From positions 1 through 64,000 of the forward strand of contig NZ_JAQZSG010000007.1 of NCBI RefSeq assembly GCF_028745515.1: a stretch of 64,000 bases of DNA, in the 5' to 3' direction. Origin of the DNA: Paenibacillus thermotolerans (GTDB lineage: Bacteria > Bacillota > Bacilli > Paenibacillales > YIM-B00363). Both the position numbers and the translations under genes were made by a program. This document shows, one piece after another, positions 51,044-59,981 of the stretch. A model generated the notes under the pieces. That model was given only the letters and a program-made list of their open reading frames with translations, was not told the origin of the DNA and made no database searches. Position 1 is the first letter of the stretch, and each line of letters starts with the position of its first letter.

Positions 51044-51848
51044 GGATAACTCCTCCGCTTAGGTGCTTTTCATCATCTGCAATCATCACTTGTATATTAC
51101 TTCGTTCGAAATGTTGAATCATCTTTTCCGCCGCTGCTGCATCGGTGATCAGCAAATCGATGCGCTCGACCGGGATCGAGGTGGCGAACATCTTAACGCC
51201 CAGCTTTTCATGCGGGGCGAGGCAAACGACGCGCTGCGACGCTTCCGCGACCGCGCGGGTAAATGCCGCTCCCTCGGGCGTGGCGGTACTAATACCATTC
51301 TCGGCAATTCCGCCTCCGGTTATAAATCCGATATCCAAATTAAATTTCCTGAGCATATCGACCGCAATCGTATCGATGATCGTTCCGCCTGCCGTCGGGC
51401 GAAGCTTGCCGCCGATCAGATAAGCCTCGACATGCGGACGGCTTCGAATCAGCTCCGCTATCGTTAGCGAATTGGTAACGACCGTAAAGGGAATGCCTTC
51501 AGGGAAATATTTCAGCATCCCGTAATGAATGCCGGCCCCGCCGATGAAGACGGTGTCATGCTTCTGTATGAAGGATGCGGCCAGCTTCGAAATGGCGTTC
51601 TGATGAGGCGTCCCGCTCCCGTATCGGATCGATTGCGGCTGAGGCAGCTTGCGAACCTTCGTCGGAGGCGCAATCGAAATGGCGCCGCCGTATGTTTTCC
51701 GGAGCAGGCCTTGTTCCTCCATGATCGTCAGGTCCCGGCGAATCGAGTCGACCGAGAGGTGGAATCGCTCAGCGAGCTCCTTCGCAATGACTTTACCGTC
51801 ACTGGCGAGCAGTTCCAGTATGAGCTGCCTTCGCTCCTCTGCAAGCAT
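50979..51848 (-). CDS. DeoR-family transcriptional regulator
   Basis: A 289-residue regulator. The N-terminal winged helix contains AKELAERFHLSVDSIRRDL, the DeoR signature. The C-terminal sugar-phosphate-sensing domain has VFIGGAGIHY, VVTNSL, IGGKLRPTAGG and LLITDA. Such proteins respond to phosphosugars and mostly repress. Start ATG 51848 follows GGAGGG (an ATG at 51881 has none). Its last 65 bases are shared with the start of the MurA-like gene, which points to joint expression. Confidence 0.88.
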   Translation of the reverse strand: MLAEERRQLILELLASDGKVIAKELAERFHLSVDSIRRDLTIMEEQGLLRKTYGGAISIAPPTKVRKLPQPQSIRYGSGTPHQNAISKLAASFIQKHDTVFIGGAGIHYGMLKYFPEGIPFTVVTNSLTIAELIRSRPHVEAYLIGGKLRPTAGGTIIDTIAVDMLRKFNLDIGFITGGGIAENGISTATPEGAAFTRAVAEASQRVVCLAPHEKLGVKMFATSIPVERIDLLITDAAAAEKMIQHFERSNIQVMIADDEKHLSGGVIHESDPSETVHPFARQRENTGL

Positions 51849-52050
51849 TAAACGCCCTCCACATTTGTGATAAGTTACCATGCCATGGACCTTTACTCAT
51901 TTTATTCTGTATGCTTCATGATCGTCAATGAAATAATTCCGTTTTTTTCAGCATTTCTCAGCGTTTTGGACAAGCATTCTGAAGAAGGAGGATTTATCCT
52001 CAAGGTATGGAATGATTAAGCGACTATCATTCTTCGAACCTTTTTCCTAT

Positions 52051-52079
52051 TTGACAAAACCACATTATTTTTATACCAT
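52051..52079 (+). promoter_or_regulatory. Promoter of the GntR-family gene
   Basis: TTGACA (perfect -35) and TACCAT (-10, 4 of 6) are 17 bases apart. An inverted repeat GAATGAT/ATCATTC separated by 9 bases lies just upstream at 52010-52032 and may be an operator. Confidence 0.5.
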
Positions 52080-52126
52080 TCCTTCTGACTTGCATGCATA
52101 AATATGGAAGGGGGGAAACGCGTAAA

Positions 52127-52804
52127 ATGCGGAAAATAAATAAGCGGCACGTTCATGAGCTGGTTTCGGAGGAATTGCAGAAATATATAGCGGAGAAAGA
52201 GCTCGGAGAAGGGGACAAGCTTCCGTCGGTAGAGGAGCTGACCAAGCTGCTGGGCGTCGGCCGGTCTTCTTTGCGCGAGGCACTGCGATATTTGGAAGCC
52301 ATCGATATTATTAAAGTTGTCAACGGCAAAGGCATTTATGTGAAGGATGCACGGTCGTTCCGGTATACCGGCAAGGTGAAAATCGAGAGCGAGAAAAAGT
52401 TTTTGCTGCATATTCTCGATGTTCGCAGAGCATTGGAAGGCAAAGCGGTCGAGCTGGCGGCCCAAAGAATCGACGACGAGACGATCGAGCTGATGAGAAT
52501 TTGCCTGGAAGAGTACGACGACCGGAAACGCAAAGGCTTGGACACTTCCGCAATCGACTTTGAATTTCATCAATATATTTACAAGGCGGCGGCCAATCCG
52601 CTGCTGCAAAGCGTCTTCGAGTCGATCTCAGAGCTGTACGAGCGTTTTTTCGTAGAGCCGCTAGGGGAGAAACAGCTTTTTGACGACACCTATCCGTTTC
52701 ACCGAACGCTTTATCAAGGTCTCGTCAAACACGACGTCGGGCATGCGCTGCGGGAATTTCACAAGATGATGGACTGCGTCGAAGAAAACATTCGAAAATA
52801 TTAA
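52127..52804 (+). CDS. GntR/FadR-family transcriptional regulator
   Basis: A 225-residue repressor. The N-terminal winged helix has GDKLPSVEELTKLLGVGRSSLREALRYLEAIDII, the FadR-subfamily signature. The C-terminal FCD domain has His/Asp ligands (FEFHQYIYKAA, YPFHRTLYQGLVKHD) for a metal and a small carboxylic ligand. The adjacent ABC operon promoter carries an inverted-repeat operator (52871-52895), its likely target. Start 52127 behind AAGGGGGG. Confidence 0.88.
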   Translation: MRKINKRHVHELVSEELQKYIAEKELGEGDKLPSVEELTKLLGVGRSSLREALRYLEAIDIIKVVNGKGIYVKDARSFRYTGKVKIESEKKFLLHILDVRRALEGKAVELAAQRIDDETIELMRICLEEYDDRKRKGLDTSAIDFEFHQYIYKAAANPLLQSVFESISELYERFFVEPLGEKQLFDDTYPFHRTLYQGLVKHDVGHALREFHKMMDCVEENIRKY

Positions 52805-52813
52805 AAAAAGATG

Positions 52814-52828
52814 TGAGATCGCTTACAA
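52814..52828 (-). promoter_or_regulatory. Candidate cre site upstream of the ABC operon promoter
   Basis: On the minus strand TTGTAAGCGATCTCA matches the cre consensus WTGNAANCGNWNNCW at all defined positions. It lies 7 bases upstream of the -35 box of the next operon, a position that could give CcpA-dependent control. Confidence 0.55.
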
Positions 52829-52835
52829 TTCCATA

Positions 52836-52865
52836 TTGACATAATCGTGCAGGTGCTTCTATGAT
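52836..52865 (+). promoter_or_regulatory. Sigma-A promoter of the second ABC operon
   Basis: TTGACA at 52836-52841 and TATGAT at 52860-52865 are separated by 18 bases. Both boxes are near consensus. It precedes the operator at 52871. Confidence 0.75.
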
Positions 52866-52870
52866 TAACC

Positions 52871-52895
52871 TATCATACAGGTTGTTAGTATGATA
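52871..52895. promoter_or_regulatory. Inverted-repeat operator for the ABC operon
   Basis: TATCATAC and GTATGATA are perfect 8-base inverted repeats 9 bases apart, covering the expected transcription start. The position suits a repressor; the adjacent GntR-family protein is the obvious candidate. Confidence 0.65.
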
Positions 52896-52916
52896 CCAAT
52901 ACTAGGGGGGATATAC

Positions 52917-54275
52917 ATGCGTCATAAAGCTTCAACGAAGCTCATGAAGATCGCGCTGCTGGCGCTGCTGATTGTGAGCTTGATTACCGCCTGCAGCAAC
53001 AGCAATTCTGCCGATTCGGGTTCGAACCGGAAGGAAGATTCCGGCAATGCGAACGGTTCCGGCAGCGACGAAGTGATTAAACTGCGTATGATTGAAAGCT
53101 TAACGAGCCCTAAGCGCACGGAGCTGCTCAATGCGATGCTGAAGCAGTTCCAGGACGAAAACCCCAACATTAAAGTGGAATTAATATCGCCGCCGTTCGA
53201 TCAAGCGGACAATAAAATTCGCACGATGCTCGGCGCGAAGCAAGAGCTCGATATTGTCGAAGCGCGCGACTTGAACGTGGCGGAATTCGTGAACAACGGC
53301 TTTCTGGAGCCGCTGACCGATTACACGGCGAATTGGAGCGACTTCGCGACGATGACGTCCGCCGCCAAATCTACGGCGACAGTGGGAGACAAGCTGTACT
53401 TCATTCCCAACGGATTGTATCAGCGCCAGATGTTTTACCGTGCGGACTGGCTGAAAGAGAAGGGAATCGAAGTACCGGCCACCTACGTGGACTTGGTGAG
53501 CGCATCCGTTGCGCTTACGGATTCCAAGAGCAACCGGTACGGCTTCTCCTTCCGCGGCGGCCCGGGTGCGAACGCGGTGCCGGACACGATGATCCAAGCC
53601 TATAACGCGGAGAAGGTCGACTTGAACGATGCGATGTTCTTGAAGGACGGCGGCACGATTTACTCGTCGCCGGAAGCGAAGGCGGCTGTGGACCTTTACT
53701 TGAAGCTTTATAAGGAAGGATCTCCGCCGGACTCCGTGAACTGGGGCTTCCAAGAGCAGGTTCAAGCGTTCACATCGGGTGTAACCGCTTTCCTGCTGCA
53801 GGACCCTGACGTCATTCAAGTGCTGCAGGAGAACATGGATGAAGGTACGTGGTCGACGGCTCCGATGCCGACAGGACCTTCCGGCAAAGCGCTCATCTCC
53901 GCAGGAGGCGCGGGATGGGGAATTACGTCTTACTCCAAGCATAAGGATGCGGCATGGAAGCTGATTGCGTTCCTGTCGTCGCCGGCGCAAAATACGCAGT
54001 TCTCAAAGGACTACGGGACGGTTCCGATTCACTCTTCGGCAGCCGAGGACGAATTTTTCAAAACAGGCCCGTATAAAACGCTCCTCGACATGACCAACAT
54101 GCCGGACACGTTCTTGAACTTCAAGCCGCCGTTCGAATATCCTGCCAACGGGCAGTGGGGGACGGTCTCCATGGAAACCGGGCAAGCGATGCTGCTTGGG
54201 CAAGCAACAGCTCAGGATACGCTTAAGAAATGGGACGAGTATTGGAAAAAAGCGAAGGAAGAAAAAAATAAATAA
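52917..54275 (+). CDS. Sugar ABC transporter solute-binding lipoprotein
   Basis: Family-1 extracytoplasmic binding protein, 452 residues. The signal peptide ends in ITAC; the mature N-terminus is a Ser/Asn/Gly-rich linker. The body (MLKQFQDENPNIKVELIS) is typical of sugar binders and includes a WGFQEQVQAF stretch. Start ATG 52917 behind GGGGGG; an upstream in-frame ATG at 52890 overlaps the operator. Ligand unknown. A hairpin follows before the permease genes. Confidence 0.88.
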   Translation: MRHKASTKLMKIALLALLIVSLITACSNSNSADSGSNRKEDSGNANGSGSDEVIKLRMIESLTSPKRTELLNAMLKQFQDENPNIKVELISPPFDQADNKIRTMLGAKQELDIVEARDLNVAEFVNNGFLEPLTDYTANWSDFATMTSAAKSTATVGDKLYFIPNGLYQRQMFYRADWLKEKGIEVPATYVDLVSASVALTDSKSNRYGFSFRGGPGANAVPDTMIQAYNAEKVDLNDAMFLKDGGTIYSSPEAKAAVDLYLKLYKEGSPPDSVNWGFQEQVQAFTSGVTAFLLQDPDVIQVLQENMDEGTWSTAPMPTGPSGKALISAGGAGWGITSYSKHKDAAWKLIAFLSSPAQNTQFSKDYGTVPIHSSAAEDEFFKTGPYKTLLDMTNMPDTFLNFKPPFEYPANGQWGTVSMETGQAMLLGQATAQDTLKKWDEYWKKAKEEKNK

Positions 54276-54284
54276 TTTCGAATG

Positions 54285-54318
54285 TGTGATGGGCGGCCTG
54301 CGTTGCCCATCACATTTT
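54285..54318 (+). terminator. Hairpin between binding-protein and permease genes
   Basis: A perfect TGTGATGGGC/GCCCATCACA stem with a 10-base loop, followed by TTTT. It should reduce read-through into the permeases, as in the first ABC operon. Confidence 0.75.
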
Positions 54319-54341
54319 CTAATCAAGGCGGTGAACATGAA

Positions 54342-55223
54342 TTGGTAAAGCAGCGGACATTTATATTATTCAGCTTGCTTCCTGCGTTGGTGCTGCTGAT
54401 CGTCTTTACGTTCTATCCCTTCCTGCAAGGGGTGGTGATGGCATTCCAAAATTATGTTCTATTCGATCTGACGAACGTGCGCTTTATCGGTCTTCAGAAC
54501 TTCTCGAACGCGTTTCACGACCCGAAATTTCTAAAGGCGTTGACTAACAGCGCGTATTGGGTGTTTTTCTCGCTCATTTTCCAATTTCTGATCGGACTTT
54601 CCCTCGCCCTGCTGCTGCGGAAAAGCTTCCGCGGGAGAGGCGTGTACCAAGGGTTCGTATTTTACTCTTGGGCATTATCCGGATTTTTGATCGGACTCAT
54701 CTGGAAGTGGATGTTTAACTCGCAGATCGGCGTCATTAACGATCTTCTGATGCGGCTTGGCATCATCGAAGAGCGGATCGGCTTCCTGTCGGACCCGAAA
54801 TGGGCGATGGTGTCCGTCATCGTCGCTAACGTTTGGTACGGAATCGCCTTCTTCGCGATCATGCTGCTGGCCGCGCTGCAATCGGTGCCTGCGGAATTGT
54901 ACGAGGCAGCGGGCATGGACGGTGCGGGCGCCGTCCGCAAATTTTTCAACGTGACGCTTCCATATATTTTACCGACGATTATTGCAACGACTTTGTTAAG
55001 AGCCATCTGGATTTTTAACGATCCGACCATTATTTACGGATTAACGAACGGCGGGCCGGCGGGTACGACACATATTTTGTCATCCCTTATGCTGGATAAA
55101 ATCATTTACGGCGGAGATTACGGAGCGGCTTCGGCGATCGGCGTCATCATGATCGGCATCTTGCTGCTTTATACGTTGTTTTATTTGTTCGTCACGAAAT
55201 CCGAAAAGGCAGGTGACTTTTAA
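54342..55223 (+). CDS. Sugar ABC transporter permease, MalF/UgpA type
   Basis: A 293-residue six-helix permease; the EAA loop reads AELYEAAGMDGAGAVRKFFNVTLP. TTG 54342 lies 8 bases behind AAGGCGGTG and is the likely start; an ATG two frames away gives nothing. No ATPase gene in the operon. Confidence 0.87.
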   Translation: MVKQRTFILFSLLPALVLLIVFTFYPFLQGVVMAFQNYVLFDLTNVRFIGLQNFSNAFHDPKFLKALTNSAYWVFFSLIFQFLIGLSLALLLRKSFRGRGVYQGFVFYSWALSGFLIGLIWKWMFNSQIGVINDLLMRLGIIEERIGFLSDPKWAMVSVIVANVWYGIAFFAIMLLAALQSVPAELYEAAGMDGAGAVRKFFNVTLPYILPTIIATTLLRAIWIFNDPTIIYGLTNGGPAGTTHILSSLMLDKIIYGGDYGAASAIGVIMIGILLLYTLFYLFVTKSEKAGDF

Positions 55224-55227
55224 GAGC

Positions 55228-56055
55228 ATGAAAACTCGTTTGTTTACGGGCTTAAAGGTCACTTATTTGTCCATTCATTTGGTGCTCATGGTGTTTCCGC
55301 TCTATTGGATCGTCATTACGTCGCTCAAGCCTCAGAAAGATATTTTCAGCTTCCCGCTGCAATATTGGCCGGAGCGCTTTACGCTCGACAACTATATCAA
55401 TATTTTCAAAATTTCCAAGTTTCATATTTATATCGGCAACAGCCTGCTCATCTCGATTATTGCGGCGTCGATCGTCATTTGCATCTCCGTGCTGAGCGCC
55501 TATGTGATGGCCAGGTTTACGTTCCGCGGCCACAAGCAAATTATGCTGGCCTTCTTCTCCACGCAGATGCTTCCGGGCTTCATCGCGCTGGCTCCGTTAT
55601 ATTTGCTGATGGCGCGCCTGGATTTGATCAATAACCGGTTGTCGCTGGTCATCATGTATACGGTAATGCTGATTCCTTTTTCAACGATTATGCTCCGCGG
55701 CTTCTTCCAGAGAATCCCCTCCAGCCTTGAAGAAGCGGCGATGATCGACGGCTGCTCGCGGCTTTCGGCGCTCATTCGGGTCATCATTCCCGTCATGCTG
55801 CCCGGCATTGCGTCCACCTTCATCTTCGCCTTCGTACAGAACTGGAACGAATTGTTCATGGCGGTCATGTTTATCGACAACGAAACGTCTAAGACGCTGC
55901 CCGTGGCGATGAACTCGTTTATATTGAAATTCGACGTGGATTGGGGAGCGATGTCGGCGGGAACGGTGCTGTCCGTCATTCCGACCGTCATCTTGTTTGC
56001 TTTCGCGCAAAGATATATCGTTGAAGGCTTGACGCAAGGCGCTGAGAAAGGTTGA
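55228..56055 (+). CDS. Sugar ABC transporter permease, MalG type
   Basis: A 275-residue six-helix permease; EAA loop SSLEEAAMIDGCSRLSALIRVIIP. Start is either ATG 55228 or GTG 55213, the latter overlapping the upstream stop; ATG is used here with moderate certainty. Second permease subunit of the importer. Confidence 0.87.
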   Translation: MKTRLFTGLKVTYLSIHLVLMVFPLYWIVITSLKPQKDIFSFPLQYWPERFTLDNYINIFKISKFHIYIGNSLLISIIAASIVICISVLSAYVMARFTFRGHKQIMLAFFSTQMLPGFIALAPLYLLMARLDLINNRLSLVIMYTVMLIPFSTIMLRGFFQRIPSSLEEAAMIDGCSRLSALIRVIIPVMLPGIASTFIFAFVQNWNELFMAVMFIDNETSKTLPVAMNSFILKFDVDWGAMSAGTVLSVIPTVILFAFAQRYIVEGLTQGAEKG

Positions 56056-56095
56056 GGAAGAGAGATTACTTGCGAACGGATAGGGGATAACAGCC

Positions 56096-57268
56096 ATGAG
56101 TAAAAAGGATTCGAGCGATCATCTGCATACGACGGTTTCCCACGATACGGTTGACGGCCGGCACCATGGGGCGGTGAATATGCCGGTTTATTTGAACAGC
56201 TTGTTTACCTTCGATACGTACGAAGCCTTCGAGCATGCCATGAAGGATGTTTTATCGTCGCATGTGTATTCCAGGGGGAACAACCCTACGGTACAGTATC
56301 TGGAGAATAAAATTGCGGAGCTGGAAGGCGGGGAAACGGCGCGCTGCTTCGCCTCGGGAATGGGAGCCATTGCAGGCACGCTGCATTCGCTGCTGAGTAC
56401 CGGCGATCACGTCATCTGCGTGGAGCAAGCGTATGGGCCGACCAGAGAGTTTCTAACGGATATGGCGCAAAGATACCGAATCGAGGTTACCTTCATAGAC
56501 GGCAGCCGGGTTGAGGATTTCGAGCAAGCGATCCGTCCGAATACGAGAATCGTGTATTTGGAAAGTCCGACTTCGATGTATTTTCAGCTGCAAGACTTGG
56601 AGGCAGTCGCAGCCGTTGCGAGGAAGGCCGGCGCGCTGACCGTCATCGACAATTCGTGGGCAACGCCCTGCTGCCAGCAGCCGTTACAGCTGGGAATCGA
56701 TCTGGTCGTGCACTCGCTCACGAAATATTTCTCCGGGCACAGCGACAGCTTGGGAGGAGTCGTTGTCGGCCGAAGGGAACTCGTGCAGGAGATTGGCGGC
56801 AAAGGCTATATGCTGCTCGGCGGAATAATGACCGCACACACCGCTGCCTTGATTACGCGAGGGGTACGGACGCTGCCGCTGCGGATGGAACGCCACCAAT
56901 CCAGCGGAATGACGGTTGCCGCGCATGTGGAGAGGATGGCGGGCGTAAACCGCGTCAACCATCCCGGGCTGCCGTCGCATCCTCAGCATGAGCTGGCGGC
57001 AAAGCAGCTGCGAGGATTCGGCAGCTTGTTTTCCTTCGAGACGATCCATCCGGTCGATCGGATGAAGCGTTGGGCGGATGCGCTGCAATATTTCCGCATC
57101 GGCGTCAGCTGGGGCGGCTATGAAAGTCTCGTTACGGTGAACGCGGTGCATGAAAGCAGAAACCCGGACGGCTCCAACCCTTCATTGGTCCGATTGTTCA
57201 TCGGGATGGAGGATCCGGACATTTTAATAGAAGATATAGAACGGGCTTGGAACGAAGTTTTGGGATAA
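56096..57268 (+). CDS. Trans-sulfuration-family PLP enzyme (cystathionine gamma-synthase/lyase-like)
   Basis: A 390-residue fold-type I PLP enzyme of the Cys/Met metabolism family. PLP lysine is in VHSLTKYFSGHSD; ARCFASGMGAIAGTL and VIDNSWATP are the other signatures. The usual gene partners (metB/metC, cysK) are absent; it is the last gene of a sugar-type ABC operon. It may break down a sulfur- or amino-containing ligand imported by that system (inference). Start ATG behind a GATAGGGG stretch. Confidence 0.85.
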   Translation: MSKKDSSDHLHTTVSHDTVDGRHHGAVNMPVYLNSLFTFDTYEAFEHAMKDVLSSHVYSRGNNPTVQYLENKIAELEGGETARCFASGMGAIAGTLHSLLSTGDHVICVEQAYGPTREFLTDMAQRYRIEVTFIDGSRVEDFEQAIRPNTRIVYLESPTSMYFQLQDLEAVAAVARKAGALTVIDNSWATPCCQQPLQLGIDLVVHSLTKYFSGHSDSLGGVVVGRRELVQEIGGKGYMLLGGIMTAHTAALITRGVRTLPLRMERHQSSGMTVAAHVERMAGVNRVNHPGLPSHPQHELAAKQLRGFGSLFSFETIHPVDRMKRWADALQYFRIGVSWGGYESLVTVNAVHESRNPDGSNPSLVRLFIGMEDPDILIEDIERAWNEVLG

Positions 57269-57300
57269 AGCTGCGGAGCGGACCTAACGAGAGATGAGGC

Positions 57301-57346
57301 AAGCCTGTAGACGGTACTGCAAGTGCCCGAGTCTGCAGGCTTTTTT
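57301..57346 (+). terminator. Terminator of the second ABC operon
   Basis: AAGCCTGTAGAC pairs with GTCTGCAGGCTT (one mismatch) around an 18-base loop, followed by TTTTTT. It ends where the convergent gerC gene ends. Confidence 0.82.
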
Positions 57347-58488
57347 CATTTACTCTTTTTTTTGCCCGAGTGCTCGAGCTTAATCGTTACATTGATGCTT
57401 TCCAGGGAATCCGGCGTTAAATGCAAGCCGCCTTGCGCCTGCAGTCTTTTCCAATCCCGGGTCTTCTTCCGATACAATGCGTGCTCCAGCCGCAGAAGAT
57501 CCAAATTGTATGTAAGCCCTTCTTCGTACGTTTCTTTGATTTGTTTACGGACTTGAGCCGCCGTTTTTCGCTCCAGAGCCGATTCGGACATTTGAATGAA
57601 AGCTTCCGAGATATATCCCTCCGCCTCCACCTTAATGGTAAAGCTGGCTTCATTTCCCCGCATGTACGGAGTGATCTTGACCTTAGGTCTTTCCAAGTAA
57701 ATGCCGGCAACAATCGTTTCCCCGTCTCGAAGCAGAATGGGGCTGCGGTTCGTAGAGGGCTCCATCCAGCGCAGGCCGGGGAGGTTCCTCCAGTAGATCC
57801 ATTCCTTATATTGCCGATCGTGGAATGCAAACACGCCGTCAATCGTCAGCATCTCTTTGGGCTCCATATCCTTCTTCCACGAGGCGGCCGCTGTTGCAAG
57901 CGAAGGCAATAATGTGGTGTTTCCCGGCTCGCGATAATCCGCTACAAACTCACGCAAAGTCAAAGGCTTGATAATGGACTGCTGCTTGTAAATTTCCTGC
58001 GGCTGATGCAGCATCGACATTAACGGAGATAAATTAAAAAAAGGGTGGACCGCGAACAGCTTGTCAATGGGTTCTTTAGTTCCGAACACCCATGGCGTAT
58101 ACCGGATCTCATAATAGCGGGACAGCAGCTCCTTGACATCTGTCAGCCCTATCTTCATAATTTTCTCGCTAAATACAATCGTGTTGATTTGACCGTAAAA
58201 AATTCGCAGCTGCGACGACCGATACAGATCGTTTAACGCCCCGATCAACGTTTCTCCTTCGCCTTCCCCGATCCAAATCGGAATTTGCTGCGTCGGTTTT
58301 CCCGTTTCCGTCTTCGCGACCGAGGTGAAGTCGATCATCTGCACGTAAACGCGATATTTGTGATCGACGTGGTCCAAACCGATGGCTGTAAGATAGTTGA
58401 TATCCTGTATATCCTTCACATCCCAGCACCCGGTTAGCGCTAAAGAAAGCAGCAACCATAGAAGAGCGCATCTCCCGACTCGCATCAT
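57346..58488 (-). CDS. gerC: GerC-family spore germination lipoprotein
   Basis: The C component of a nutrient germinant receptor. The lipoprotein signal ends in LTGCWDVKDI (lipobox LTGC), and the GerC fold follows (LTAIGLD, FVAD, and the C-terminal LEHSGK region). 380 residues is typical. ATG 58488 follows AAAGGAGG; ATG 58485 is equivalent. It overlaps the end of gerA. It belongs to an operon whose gerA is broken, so this receptor may no longer work. Confidence 0.9.
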   Translation of the reverse strand: MMRVGRCALLWLLLSLALTGCWDVKDIQDINYLTAIGLDHVDHKYRVYVQMIDFTSVAKTETGKPTQQIPIWIGEGEGETLIGALNDLYRSSQLRIFYGQINTIVFSEKIMKIGLTDVKELLSRYYEIRYTPWVFGTKEPIDKLFAVHPFFNLSPLMSMLHQPQEIYKQQSIIKPLTLREFVADYREPGNTTLLPSLATAAASWKKDMEPKEMLTIDGVFAFHDRQYKEWIYWRNLPGLRWMEPSTNRSPILLRDGETIVAGIYLERPKVKITPYMRGNEASFTIKVEAEGYISEAFIQMSESALERKTAAQVRKQIKETYEEGLTYNLDLLRLEHALYRKKTRDWKRLQAQGGLHLTPDSLESINVTIKLEHSGKKKSK

Positions 58489-59981
58489 TCCGAATCGTCC
58501 TCCTTTTGCCGGGTCGTGTCTTTCGTCTGAAGAATTTGGGGGCGATACTTTTTCGCATACCACGGTTTTCGGGTAATCGCCGGCACGATGTCTCTCCAGC
58601 TGATCGGCGATAAAGGCGCAAGATACGGGAGCCCGAACGATTCCAGCGCAGAAAGGTAAAGAATGATCGCAATGAGGGACAAAATGAACCCATACATGCC
58701 TAGCGTGGAAGCGCTCAGCATAACTAGCAACCGAACGATGCTGACGGAACCGACCAACGATTGATTAACGAGTGTAAAGCTGGAAACTGCGGTGATTGCG
58801 GCGATTACAAGAAAAGTAGTGGATGCAAGACCGGCACGGATCGCCGCATCGCCGATGACAATGCCTCCGACGACGGCAACGGTTTGACCGACCGCTTTCG
58901 GCAGCCGTTCGCCGGCTCCCGGAACAATTCGAACAGTCCGATCATGAGAAAGCCTTCAAGCGGCGCGGGCATCGGCAAGCCGATCCGGGACAACCCGATG
59001 GTGGCGACGAACGGAAACGGCAGCTGTTCGATGTTGTAGGAAGCAAGCGCGATCCAAAAGCCGGGAAGCAGCAAGGAGATGATCAGCCCGAGAAACCGGA
59101 ACAGCAGCCCGAACGTCCCCATATAGAACGGAATATAAAAATCTTCCGGCGTTTTTAACAGCAGCGTCAAATTGGCCGGACCGATGACGGCGGTCGGAGC
59201 CCCGTCGACAATGACGGCAAACCTTCCCCGGTTAAGGCAGTCCACCACGAAATCGGGACGGGTCGTATAATGCAGCAGCGGAAAAAAGGAGCGCGAGCTG
59301 TCCGACAGCATTTCTTCCAGTTGGCTGCTGCTGAACATGACGTCGATGTCGATATTTTTCAATCTGTTACGCACTTCGTCGACGATCTCGGCCTTCGTAA
59401 TATCTTCAATATAGAGTAAAGCGACCTTGGTTCGGCTTCGTTTGCCCATCGTAAATTGTTCGTAGCATAAGGAATTGCTGCGAAGCCGCTTGCGAATCTA
59501 TAAAAGCATCTTTTGAGCCTTTGATGGAAATTTCCGTATTGGATTCGGTCGGAAGCCGTTGAGGGGGATCGGAGATGTCTATGGAATACACGACGTTCAG
59601 CCGGTCAAAATAGATGACGAGTTCCCCGCAAAAGACCCGGTGTACTAGCTCATCATCCTTTTTGACGCGGGTTAGATCGATTTTTTTGTCGAGCTCCATG
59701 CTTTGTTTATCGTTAATCAAGCTGGCCAGCTGGGGGATGATAAAGTCATTGATCCGCCTTTTTTCCGCCATTCCGTCACAGTACAACAAATACACGCTTT
59801 GCACATGTTCCGGATCCCCTAGCTCGTACTTCTCCATTATGAAATCCGCCGATTTACGGAATAAGCCGCGAATCCCTTCCGGAGTCCATTCCGTATGCAT
59901 CGATTCTTGTCCGGAGGATTTCGGTTTCGGCGGATTCGTCTTTCCTTTCGCAAGAAGCGTCCGATAGCGATTACGTCTCAT
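58485..59981 (-). pseudogene. gerA: GerA-family germinant receptor gene, broken by two lesions
   Basis: The three reading frames of a normal GerA A subunit are recognisable: the N-terminal domain (59981 to about 59490), the central domain with GKRSRTKVALLYIED (to about 58915), and the C-terminal membrane part (to 58485). Lesion 1 (59492-59498): after KDAFIDS the sequence jumps to IRKRLRS in another frame; the LRTNTAL stretch usual in the family is missing. This fits deletion between two GATTCG repeats. Lesion 2 (about 58912-58918): one base appears lost in GAGCCGGCG, where GAGGCCGGCG is expected. Both frames resume sensibly, so the gene was once intact. The first lesion is too large for an ordinary base-call error. 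Confidence 0.85.

Noticed and set aside
57346-57360. Bidirectional use of the 57301-57346 terminator for gerC
   Set aside because: On the minus strand no T run follows the stem.
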